DNA of 5,287 nt from an uncultured Kangiella sp. Its GTDB lineage: Bacteria > Pseudomonadota > Gammaproteobacteria > Enterobacterales > DSM-103792. The translations under genes and the position numbers were made by a program. Location of the stretch: the NCBI GenBank assembly GCA_946481205.1, contig CAMLNB010000242.1, forward strand, positions 1-5,287. The letters run 5' to 3'. Positions 1-5,287 of the stretch are shown one piece after another (the first letter of the stretch is position 1; the number at the start of each line of letters is the position of its first letter). Below the pieces are notes generated by a model. It was not told the origin of the DNA. It saw only the letters and a list, made by a program, of their open reading frames with translations, and made no database searches.

Positions 1-566
1 CCCACCACCAACACGCGCAGAGCACCGCTGCGTGCAGCAAATCGTTGCGATGCCGGTGCCAGTTGCAACAGATCGCTGCGCACCGGATTGCCCACAGCAC
101 GAATCGACTGACGACCAAAGGCATTCGGGAACGCCTGCAGCACCACCGTCGCCACTTTTGCCAACAAGCGATTGGTCAAACCAGCAATCGCGTTTTGTTC
201 ATGAATCACCAACGCGCGACCGGTCAGACGCGCCATCAAACCACCGGGACCGCTAGCAAAGCCGCCCATGCCGAGCACGACATCTGCCCGAGTTTGTTGC
301 AGCACCCGCCGCGCGGCCAGCAATGCACCGATCACCCGGAACGGCGCCAACAACAACGCCGCCATGCCTTTACCGCGCAAACCGCTGATTGCCAATAAAT
401 GCAGCGGAATATTGCGTGCTGGCACCAGCTGCTCTTCCAAACCACCACGACTGCCGAGCCATTCAATGCGCCAGCCGCGCGTGCGCAGCACATCTGCCAC
501 TGCCAGTGCCGGAAAAATATGGCCACCGGTACCGCCGGCGGCGATCAACAAACAAGGCGCGCTCAT
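1..566 (-). CDS. murG: MurG, lipid I GlcNAc transferase (N-terminal 188 residues; 3' end beyond window)
   Basis: MurG is the GT28-family enzyme that transfers GlcNAc from UDP-GlcNAc to lipid I, giving lipid II, at the cytoplasmic face of the inner membrane. The frame is open from ATG at 566 to the window edge: 188 whole codons, a little over half of the roughly 355 residues of E. coli MurG. Visible motifs are the first glycine-rich loop GGTGGH (residues 11-16), the GLRGKG stretch (62-67), the second glycine-rich loop GMGGFASGPGG (99-109), HEQNAIAGLTN (122-132) and VGNPVR (158-163). These lie in the lipid I-binding N-terminal domain. A hydrophobic and basic segment at about 68-87 matches the patch through which E. 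coli MurG sits on the membrane. The C-terminal UDP-GlcNAc-binding domain is off the window, so its integrity cannot be judged. The start is fixed by a GAGGTGA Shine-Dalgarno sequence and a 4-base ATGA overlap with the ftsW stop. I see no frameshift. Confidence 0.97.
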   Translation of the reverse strand, partial: MSAPCLLIAAGGTGGHIFPALAVADVLRTRGWRIEWLGSRGGLEEQLVPARNIPLHLLAISGLRGKGMAALLLAPFRVIGALLAARRVLQQTRADVVLGMGGFASGPGGLMARLTGRALVIHEQNAIAGLTNRLLAKVATVVLQAFPNAFGRQSIRAVGNPVRSDLLQLAPASQRFAARSGALRVLVV

Positions 567-1810
567 GCGGTCACCTCGTTGGTCGCCGGTTGGTCATCGT
601 CACCACGTAACGTCGGCTCTGTCACGGTTTTGCGCACGCGCTCTGGCCGGACATTGCGGCCAACACCGGCGCGTTGCCGCCGCTCGAAATCCACGCGCAG
701 CACAAAGGCGATGGCCGCCATCGTAACAATCAGCGCATTGCCGCCGTAGCTGATGAATGGCAGCGTCAACCCTTTGGTTGGCAGCGCACCGCTGGCAACG
801 CCGATATTGATCAGCGCCTGCAACGAGAACCAGGTCGCGATGCCGATGCAGGCATACGCCGGAAATGCCAGCTCAGCTTTCAAGGCTAGCTGGGCAACAC
901 GCAGGATGCGCAGCACAAGCAAGGCAAACAACGTCAGCACAACGATGACGCCAACAAAACCAAACTCTTCGGCGATCACGGCAAACACGAAGTCGGTATG
1001 CGCTTCCGGCAAGTACGCCAGCTTTTGCAAGCTGTTGCCCAAACCTTGCCCCCACCATTCGCCACGACCAAATGCAATCAAGGACTGGGTCAGCTGATAA
1101 CCACTGCCGTACGGATCGGCCCACGGGTCCAGAAAGGTTTTCAACCGCGCCAAGCGGTACTCCGCAGACAGCGCCACTACCGCCAGTGCCGCGCCGGCGA
1201 CCAAGCACAGCGCGATGAACTGCCAGACTTTGGCACCAGCCAGGAACATCATGGCCAGACAGGTCGCGGTGATGACGACGCTGGCACCGTAATCCGGCTC
1301 CAGCAACAACAAGAATGTTGTGAAACCCAGGATCAGCAGCGGACGGAAAAAGCCTTCAAATCGCGTACGCAGCAATTCGTTCCGCCGTTGCAGATAATCG
1401 GCCAGATAGATGATCACGAACAACTTGGCGAGTTCGGAAACTTGCACCGTAAACACGCCGGCACCAAGCCAACGTTTCGCACCATTGATCTCGCGCCCCA
1501 GCAACAAAACCAACACCAGCATCACCAGACAAACCACCAGCAAATGCATAGCGATCTGCTGCCAATCGGTGCTCGGCCGCGTCAAAATCATGGCTGCAGC
1601 AGCGCCGCCAATGGCGAGATAGACCAGATGGCGGATCACAAAATAGAAGCCGTTGTCATGGCGCTCCATGGCAAACGGCAGCGAGCTCGATGCCACCATC
1701 AATATGCCGAGCGCCAGCAACAGTACGGTCAAACCCGCCAACCAGCGATCAAAGACCGCGGGGGAAGCCGCCTCGTCATGGCCGAACCATTGCCGCAGCT
1801 GAGTGATCAT
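563..1810 (-). CDS. ftsW: FtsW, septal peptidoglycan glycosyltransferase (SEDS family)
   Basis: FtsW is the SEDS-family membrane enzyme that polymerises lipid II into glycan strands at the septum, working with the transpeptidase FtsI (PBP3). The 415 residues match the usual length (414 in E. coli). About ten hydrophobic segments can be seen, the first at roughly 24-41 and the last at 345-372, with a large hydrophilic loop at about 215-275. Family motifs include NGAKRWLG (109-116), SELAKL (125-130), EPDYG (171-175), DPWADPYGSGYQLTQSL (228-244), GQGLGNS (254-260), LPEAHTDF (267-274) and GALPTKGLTLPFISYGG (341-357). D273, in HTDF, corresponds to the catalytic Asp297 of E. coli FtsW. The ISYGGSS family motif here reads ISYGGNA, and the usual Gln-Pro before SEL/AEL is Gln-Val. 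The N-terminal tail is shorter and the C-terminal tail longer than in E. coli. The ATG overlaps the murD stop (ATGA) and has TGGAG eight bases upstream. FtsW rather than RodA is chosen because of the dcw position and motif match. Confidence 0.97.
   Translation of the reverse strand: MITQLRQWFGHDEAASPAVFDRWLAGLTVLLLALGILMVASSSLPFAMERHDNGFYFVIRHLVYLAIGGAAAAMILTRPSTDWQQIAMHLLVVCLVMLVLVLLLGREINGAKRWLGAGVFTVQVSELAKLFVIIYLADYLQRRNELLRTRFEGFFRPLLILGFTTFLLLLEPDYGASVVITATCLAMMFLAGAKVWQFIALCLVAGAALAVVALSAEYRLARLKTFLDPWADPYGSGYQLTQSLIAFGRGEWWGQGLGNSLQKLAYLPEAHTDFVFAVIAEEFGFVGVIVVLTLFALLVLRILRVAQLALKAELAFPAYACIGIATWFSLQALINIGVASGALPTKGLTLPFISYGGNALIVTMAAIAFVLRVDFERRQRAGVGRNVRPERVRKTVTEPTLRGDDDQPATNEVTA
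571..577 (-). promoter_or_regulatory. Ribosome binding site of murG
   Basis: GAGGTGA on the minus strand, four bases before the murG ATG, is a 7-base match to the anti-Shine-Dalgarno end of 16S rRNA. It lies inside the last codons of ftsW and decides the murG start at 566. It is the strongest such site in the window, which suggests murG can recruit ribosomes itself as well as by coupling to ftsW. Confidence 0.8.
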
Positions 1811-3147
1811 GGCAACCGCTCCACTGCGAGGCTGAACCGGTCACCGCGCTCTTCATAGTTGCGGAACATATCCAGCGAAGCACAAGCCGGCGACAGCAGA
1901 ACTGCATCGCCCTGCTCGGCCAGATCGGCAGCCGACTTCACGGCTTCTTCGATGCTGTCGACAAACTCCTGCCGCACGGTATCCGGCACCACGGCCGACA
2001 CCCGCTCGGCATCACGACCCAGCAACACCACCGCGCGGGCATAGTGGGAAAATGCAGCAGCAAGCGGCGACAGGTCCTGACCTTTGGCATCGCCGCCAGC
2101 GATGATTACCAACTTGCCGTTAATGACCGGACCGATGCCGTTGATCGCGGCCAGGGCCGCACCGACATTGGTCGCTTTGGAATCGTTGTAATAGCGAACA
2201 CCATTGTGTTCACGGACCAACACACAACGATGTGGCAGGCCTTTGAAACTGCGCAAACCATCGCGCAGCCGGTCAGCTTTGACACCAACCGCTTCGCACA
2301 GCGCAACAGCAGCCAGCACATTGGCCGCGTTGTGTTCACCCTGAATCGGCAAGTGTGCGATATCAGAAAAGGATTGTTCACCGACGGTCAGGAAGCGGCG
2401 ACCGTTGATATGTTGAATGCGGTAATCAGCATCGGTGTGATGCACGGCGAACGCAACATGACGCCGGGCGCGATCGAAATCTCGGCGGGTTTCCCGGTCG
2501 TCGGCGTTGATCACGGCAACGGCGGCGTGATGATAGATCCGCGCCTTCGCTTCAGCGTAAGCCACCAGCGAAGCGTAGCGATCCATATGATCTTCGCTGA
2601 TGTTCAACACCGTCGCCGCCGCCGCATGCAGACTGAACGTGGTTTCGAGCTGGAAGCTTGACAGCTCCAGCACATAGAAATCTGGCACCGGCTGCTCGAG
2701 CAGATCCAGCGCCGGCGTGCCGATGTTGCCGCCGACCAAGGCTTTCTTGCCAGCGTGATTGAGCAAATGGCCGGTCAGCATCGTTACCGTGCTTTTGCCA
2801 TTGGAACCGGTGATGGCGATGATCGGCGCCCGCGCCACCTGCACAAACAACTCGATATCACCAACCACCTGTGCGCCGCGCGAACGGGCCGCAACAATAG
2901 CCGGTTCCGCCAGCGCCAAACCCGGTGACAGTACGATTACTTCCGCTTTGGCTAACAACTCGGCATCGAGCACACCAAACTTGCATTCGACATCGGGCGC
3001 AATGTGTTTCAGCTGATCAACGCCGGGCGGATTGGCACGACTGTCAGTCACTGCAAAAGGCACGCCGCGGCTACGCAAATAGCGCGCAACCGACACGCCG
3101 GTCTTGCCCAGACCGGCGATCACATGAAAGCGACGTGCATCAACCAT
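1807..3147 (-). CDS. murD: MurD, UDP-N-acetylmuramoyl-L-alanine--D-glutamate ligase
   Basis: MurD is the cytoplasmic ATP-dependent ligase that adds D-glutamate to UDP-MurNAc-L-alanine. With the start at 3147 the protein has 446 residues (438 in E. coli). The N-terminal UDP-binding domain opens with GLGKTG (12-17) and contains VTDSR (33-37). The central ATPase domain has the P-loop GSNGKST (114-120), GGNIGTPAL (139-147), ELSSFQLE (161-168), NISEDHMDRY (182-191) and the lysine in AKARIY (K201), matching the carbamylated Lys198 of E. coli. GEHNAAN (270-276) follows. The C-terminal domain has GLPHR (303-307), NDSKATN (321-327), GGDAKGQD (351-358) and SPACASLDMF (419-428). All expected catalytic residues are present. 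An in-frame ATG at 3246 would add 33 residues, but these lie within mraY and precede the normal MurD N-terminus, so 3147 is preferred; AAGGG stands eight bases before it. The gene follows mraY after 11 bases and overlaps ftsW by 4. Confidence 0.97.
   Translation of the reverse strand: MVDARRFHVIAGLGKTGVSVARYLRSRGVPFAVTDSRANPPGVDQLKHIAPDVECKFGVLDAELLAKAEVIVLSPGLALAEPAIVAARSRGAQVVGDIELFVQVARAPIIAITGSNGKSTVTMLTGHLLNHAGKKALVGGNIGTPALDLLEQPVPDFYVLELSSFQLETTFSLHAAAATVLNISEDHMDRYASLVAYAEAKARIYHHAAVAVINADDRETRRDFDRARRHVAFAVHHTDADYRIQHINGRRFLTVGEQSFSDIAHLPIQGEHNAANVLAAVALCEAVGVKADRLRDGLRSFKGLPHRCVLVREHNGVRYYNDSKATNVGAALAAINGIGPVINGKLVIIAGGDAKGQDLSPLAAAFSHYARAVVLLGRDAERVSAVVPDTVRQEFVDSIEEAVKSAADLAEQGDAVLLSPACASLDMFRNYEERGDRFSLAVERLP
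1819..1823 (-). promoter_or_regulatory. Ribosome binding site of ftsW
   Basis: TGGAG on the minus strand lies eight bases before the ftsW ATG at 1810, inside the last codons of murD. The match is moderate and the spacing good. It supports the start that gives the ATGA overlap with the murD stop. Confidence 0.65.
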
Positions 3148-3155
3148 GACGCGTG

Positions 3156-3160
3156 CCCTT
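3156..3160 (-). promoter_or_regulatory. Ribosome binding site of murD, overlapping the mraY stop codon
   Basis: On the minus strand the mraY stop runs straight into the site (TAAGGG), with AAGGG eight bases before the murD ATG at 3147. Ribosomes ending mraY would stop on this site, which favours re-initiation. It supports the start at 3147 over the upstream in-frame ATG at 3246. Confidence 0.65.
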
Positions 3161-4241
3161 ATCTCAGTTTCAGTGTGGCCAATCCGGCCAGCACCAGGAT
3201 CAAGGTGATAATCCAGAACCGCACGATCACACGCGGCTCCGGCCACCCTTTCAATTCAAAATGATGGTGAATCGGCGCCATGCGGAATACCCGCCGGCCG
3301 GTCAACTTGAACGACGCAACTTGGACGATGACCGAAACGGTTTCCATCACGAATACACCGCCCATCACAAACAGTACGAGTTCTTGCCGTACCAACACCG
3401 CCACAATGCCGAGCGCCGCACCCAGCGCCAGCGCACCGACATCGCCCATGAACACCATGGCCGGATAGGTGTTGAACCACAGGAAGCCAAGGCCGGCACC
3501 GACAATTGCGCCGCAGAATACCGCGACCTCACCGACCCCTTTGATGTAAGGAATCTGCAGGTATTCGGCAAACACGGTGTTACCGGTCACGTAAGCAAAA
3601 ATCGCCAAAGCACCCGCCACCATCACGGTCGGCACAATCGCCAGTCCATCGAGACCGTCGGTCAGATTGACCGCATTGCTGGTGCCGACGATGACGAAGT
3701 AGGTCAGCAGCACATAACCAACGCCCAGCGGGATCAGCACATTCTTGAAGAACGGAATAATCAGCGTCGTCTCTGCCGGGCTGCTGGCATTCAGGTACAG
3801 GTAGATCGCCGCGGCCAAACCGAATACCGATTGCCAGAAATACTTCCAGCGTGCGATCAAACCTTTCGGGTCTTTGCGCACCAGCTTGATGTAGTCATCG
3901 GCAAAACCAATCGCGCCAAATCCCAGGGTGACTGCCAGGACTACCCAGACAAAACGGTTCTCCAGATTCGCCCACAGCAGCGTACTGAGTGCAATCGATA
4001 CCAGAATCAGCGTGCCGCCCATCGTTGGCGTGCCGGACTTGCTCAAATGGGTTTGCGGACCGTCTTTGCGCACGGTCTGGCCCACCTGATAATGACGCAG
4101 CCAATCGATCATTCGCGGACCGACAATCAGCGAAATGCTCAGCGAAGTCAGCACGCCCAGAATGGTTCGCAACGTCAGATAACTGAACACGTTGAACCCG
4201 TGGTAGTACTGCTCCAGGTATTGCGCAAGCCACAACAGCAT
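3159..4241 (-). CDS. mraY: MraY, phospho-MurNAc-pentapeptide transferase (lipid I synthase)
   Basis: MraY is the integral inner-membrane enzyme that transfers phospho-MurNAc-pentapeptide from the UDP nucleotide to undecaprenyl phosphate, releasing UMP and forming lipid I. The 360 residues equal the length of E. coli MraY. Key motifs are in place: [10 protein letters not shown] (67-76), GFADDYIKL (112-120) with the aspartate pair D115/D116, RWKYFWQS (131-138), [16 protein letters not shown] (186-201), [11 protein letters not shown] (264-274) with D267, and the HHH loop [15 protein letters not shown] (322-336) with H324-H326. These numbers coincide with the E. coli catalytic and metal-site residues D115, D116, D267 and H324-326. 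Hydrophobic segments along the chain fit the family's ten-helix fold. The ATG shares one base with the murF stop (TGATG) and has a strong Shine-Dalgarno sequence. No TTA, CTA or TCA codon occurs, which leaves a long meaningless antisense frame across the gene. The identification is secure. Confidence 0.98.
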   Translation of the reverse strand: MLLWLAQYLEQYYHGFNVFSYLTLRTILGVLTSLSISLIVGPRMIDWLRHYQVGQTVRKDGPQTHLSKSGTPTMGGTLILVSIALSTLLWANLENRFVWVVLAVTLGFGAIGFADDYIKLVRKDPKGLIARWKYFWQSVFGLAAAIYLYLNASSPAETTLIIPFFKNVLIPLGVGYVLLTYFVIVGTSNAVNLTDGLDGLAIVPTVMVAGALAIFAYVTGNTVFAEYLQIPYIKGVGEVAVFCGAIVGAGLGFLWFNTYPAMVFMGDVGALALGAALGIVAVLVRQELVLFVMGGVFVMETVSVIVQVASFKLTGRRVFRMAPIHHHFELKGWPEPRVIVRFWIITLILVLAGLATLKLR

Positions 4242-5287
4242 CAGTGCATCTCCCCTTGTTGTTGATCGTTGGTGGGGTCGGAAAGAGCAGAAACGACGCG
4301 CTCCATGCGTGCACTGCGGGAACCTTTGACTAACACCACATCGGTGCCGGTCAAGGCATGCCGGAGCGCTGCCAACAGCGCTTCCAGCTCGGAAAAATGG
4401 TGGCCGCCAGCACCAAAGGCGGCACTGGTTTCGGCACTGAGTGTGCCCAAAGTAAACACGGCGGCCAGCTGCTTTTGCTTAGCGTAGTGGCCGACTTCGG
4501 CATGAATGGCAGCGGCATCACTGCCAAGCTCGCCCATGTCGCCGAACACCAGAACCGGACGACCCGGCAAGCTGCTGAGCAAATCAATGGCCGCCTTTAC
4601 CGAAGACAAATTGGCGTTGTAGGTATCGTCAATCAGCACCGCGCCATTGTGCGCTTGTTTGCGCACCAAGCGGCCGCCTACGACCGGGGTTTGCTGCAGA
4701 CCGTTAGCGATCTGCGTCAGTGACAAGCCAAGCGCCTCACCCACCCCTGCCGCCGCCAGTGCGTTCATAACATTGTGTTGTCCCGGCACCGGCAACTGCA
4801 CAGCAATGCGACCGCGTGGCGTCACCAGCGTAAAACCGGCGCAAGCTTGTGCATCCAGCACAACCTGTTCCGCACGGATCTCGGCATTGCCACCAAATCC
4901 GAGCGTCTTTCGTCCACCGATCGCCGCCTGCAGAATGTCCTGATGCAGCGCATCGCGATTCAGAACCGCGCAGCCGTTGGCAGGCAGCGCCGAGTAAATT
5001 TCGCTCTTGGCACGCGCCACGCCTTCAATGGAGCCAAACCCTTCCAGATGGGCCGCACCGATAAGCGTGATCGCGGCCACGCTGGGTTCGGCAATGGCTG
5101 CGCAATAGGCAATTTCGCCAGCGTGATTGGCGCCCATTTCGATCACGGCATAGCGATGGCTGTCGTTCAGGCGGAACAAGGTCAACGGCACGCCGATGTC
5201 GTTATTCAAATTGCCAATGGTCGCCAACGTTTCGCCATCCTGACGCAGAATGCTGGCGATCATTTCCTTGACCGTGGTCTTGCCGGC
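4241..5287 (-). CDS. murF: MurF, UDP-MurNAc-tripeptide--D-alanyl-D-alanine ligase (5' end beyond window)
   Basis: MurF is the cytoplasmic Mur ligase that adds D-Ala-D-Ala to UDP-MurNAc-tripeptide with ATP, completing the pentapeptide used by MraY. The frame is open at the right edge; 348 residues and the stop are visible against about 452 in E. coli, so roughly the first 100 residues are missing. The first visible residues, AGKTTVKEM, are the second half of the ATP-binding loop. Numbering from there, motifs are [10 protein letters not shown] (25-34), [13 protein letters not shown] (48-60), AAHLEGFGS (78-86), the AKSEI lysine K94, [13 protein letters not shown] (168-180), GRL (205-207), DDTYNAN (220-226), VFGDMGELG (247-255) and [11 protein letters not shown] (319-329). 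These cover the central ATPase and C-terminal domains. The ATG at 5263 is an internal methionine (VKEM), not the start. Two motif positions differ from E. coli: Leu75 where Asn is usual before AAH, and Gly-Gly-Arg where Pro-Gly-Arg is usual. The stop shares one base with the mraY ATG. Confidence 0.97.
   Translation of the reverse strand, partial: AGKTTVKEMIASILRQDGETLATIGNLNNDIGVPLTLFRLNDSHRYAVIEMGANHAGEIAYCAAIAEPSVAAITLIGAAHLEGFGSIEGVARAKSEIYSALPANGCAVLNRDALHQDILQAAIGGRKTLGFGGNAEIRAEQVVLDAQACAGFTLVTPRGRIAVQLPVPGQHNVMNALAAAGVGEALGLSLTQIANGLQQTPVVGGRLVRKQAHNGAVLIDDTYNANLSSVKAAIDLLSSLPGRPVLVFGDMGELGSDAAAIHAEVGHYAKQKQLAAVFTLGTLSAETSAAFGAGGHHFSELEALLAALRHALTGTDVVLVKGSRSARMERVVSALSDPTNDQQQGEMH
4250..4257 (-). 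promoter_or_regulatory. Ribosome binding site of mraY
   Basis: AAGGGGAG on the minus strand lies eight bases before the mraY ATG at 4241, within the last codons of murF. It is a purine-rich site at good spacing and supports the start that shares one base with the murF stop codon. Confidence 0.75.

Noticed and set aside
998..1858. Plus-strand open frame of 286 codons opposite ftsW
   Set aside because: It is in register with ftsW and open for the same reason. The predicted protein is a low-complexity Gln/His/Arg-rich sequence, typical of an antisense shadow.
2044..2661. Plus-strand open frame of 205 codons opposite murD
   Set aside because: It lies wholly opposite well-conserved murD codons and shows no domain or family motif. 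I did not see a clear ribosome binding site of its own.
3148..3246. N-terminal extension of MurD by 33 residues from an in-frame ATG at 3246
   Set aside because: The added residues are mraY's 3' end read in another frame. The MurD family begins close to the GLGKTG loop, and the ATG at 3147 has a suitably spaced AAGGG.
3153..4265. Plus-strand open frame of 370 codons covering all of mraY
   Set aside because: It is in codon register with mraY, so it stays open simply because mraY has no TTA, CTA or TCA codon. Its product is rich in Gln, His and Arg with no recognisable domain, while mraY has every catalytic motif.
5261..5263. ATG at 5263 as the start of MurF
   Set aside because: The frame continues upstream to the window edge as AGKTTVKE, part of the ATP-binding loop, so this is the internal Met of VKEM and the true start lies outside the window.
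1..5287. Search for a novel system, mobile element, CRISPR array, tRNA or terminator
   Set aside because: All but 11 bases are taken up by five intact or edge-truncated dcw genes in canonical order. I saw no direct repeat arrays, cloverleaf-like segments, insertion sequence ends or terminator-like hairpins followed by T runs.

Overview
The window is a fragment of a bacterial division and cell wall (dcw) cluster, read entirely from the minus strand. In transcription order, right to left, it holds murF (5' end missing), mraY, murD, ftsW and murG (3' end missing). The gene order, the 360-residue MraY and the close match of all five proteins to their Escherichia coli and Pseudomonas counterparts point to a gammaproteobacterium with moderately high GC. 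The sequence alone does not settle the genus.

Layout on the + coordinates: 1-566 is the N-terminal half of MurG; 563-1810 is complete FtsW; 1807-3147 is complete MurD; 3159-4241 is complete MraY; 4241-5287 is MurF from its ATP-binding loop to its stop. Only 11 bases (3148-3158) are non-coding. The four junctions are a 1-base overlap (murF/mraY), an 11-base gap whose Shine-Dalgarno sequence overlaps the upstream stop (mraY/murD), and two 4-base ATGA overlaps (murD/ftsW and ftsW/murG). Each internal start has a recognisable Shine-Dalgarno sequence. I see no promoter, terminator, RNA gene, repeat, mobile element or CRISPR array.

The genes cover consecutive steps of peptidoglycan precursor synthesis. 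MurD adds D-glutamate to UDP-MurNAc-L-Ala. MurF adds D-Ala-D-Ala to complete the UDP-MurNAc-pentapeptide. MraY moves this onto undecaprenyl phosphate (lipid I), and MurG adds GlcNAc (lipid II). FtsW is the SEDS glycosyltransferase that polymerises lipid II at the division septum. MurE, which acts between MurD and MurF, would be expected just upstream of murF, beyond the right edge.

This is an ordinary, intact housekeeping region and I found no sign of an undescribed system. The observations offered are small: a few substitutions in otherwise conserved motifs of MurF and FtsW, a shifted balance between the two FtsW tails, and the tight translational coupling of the operon.
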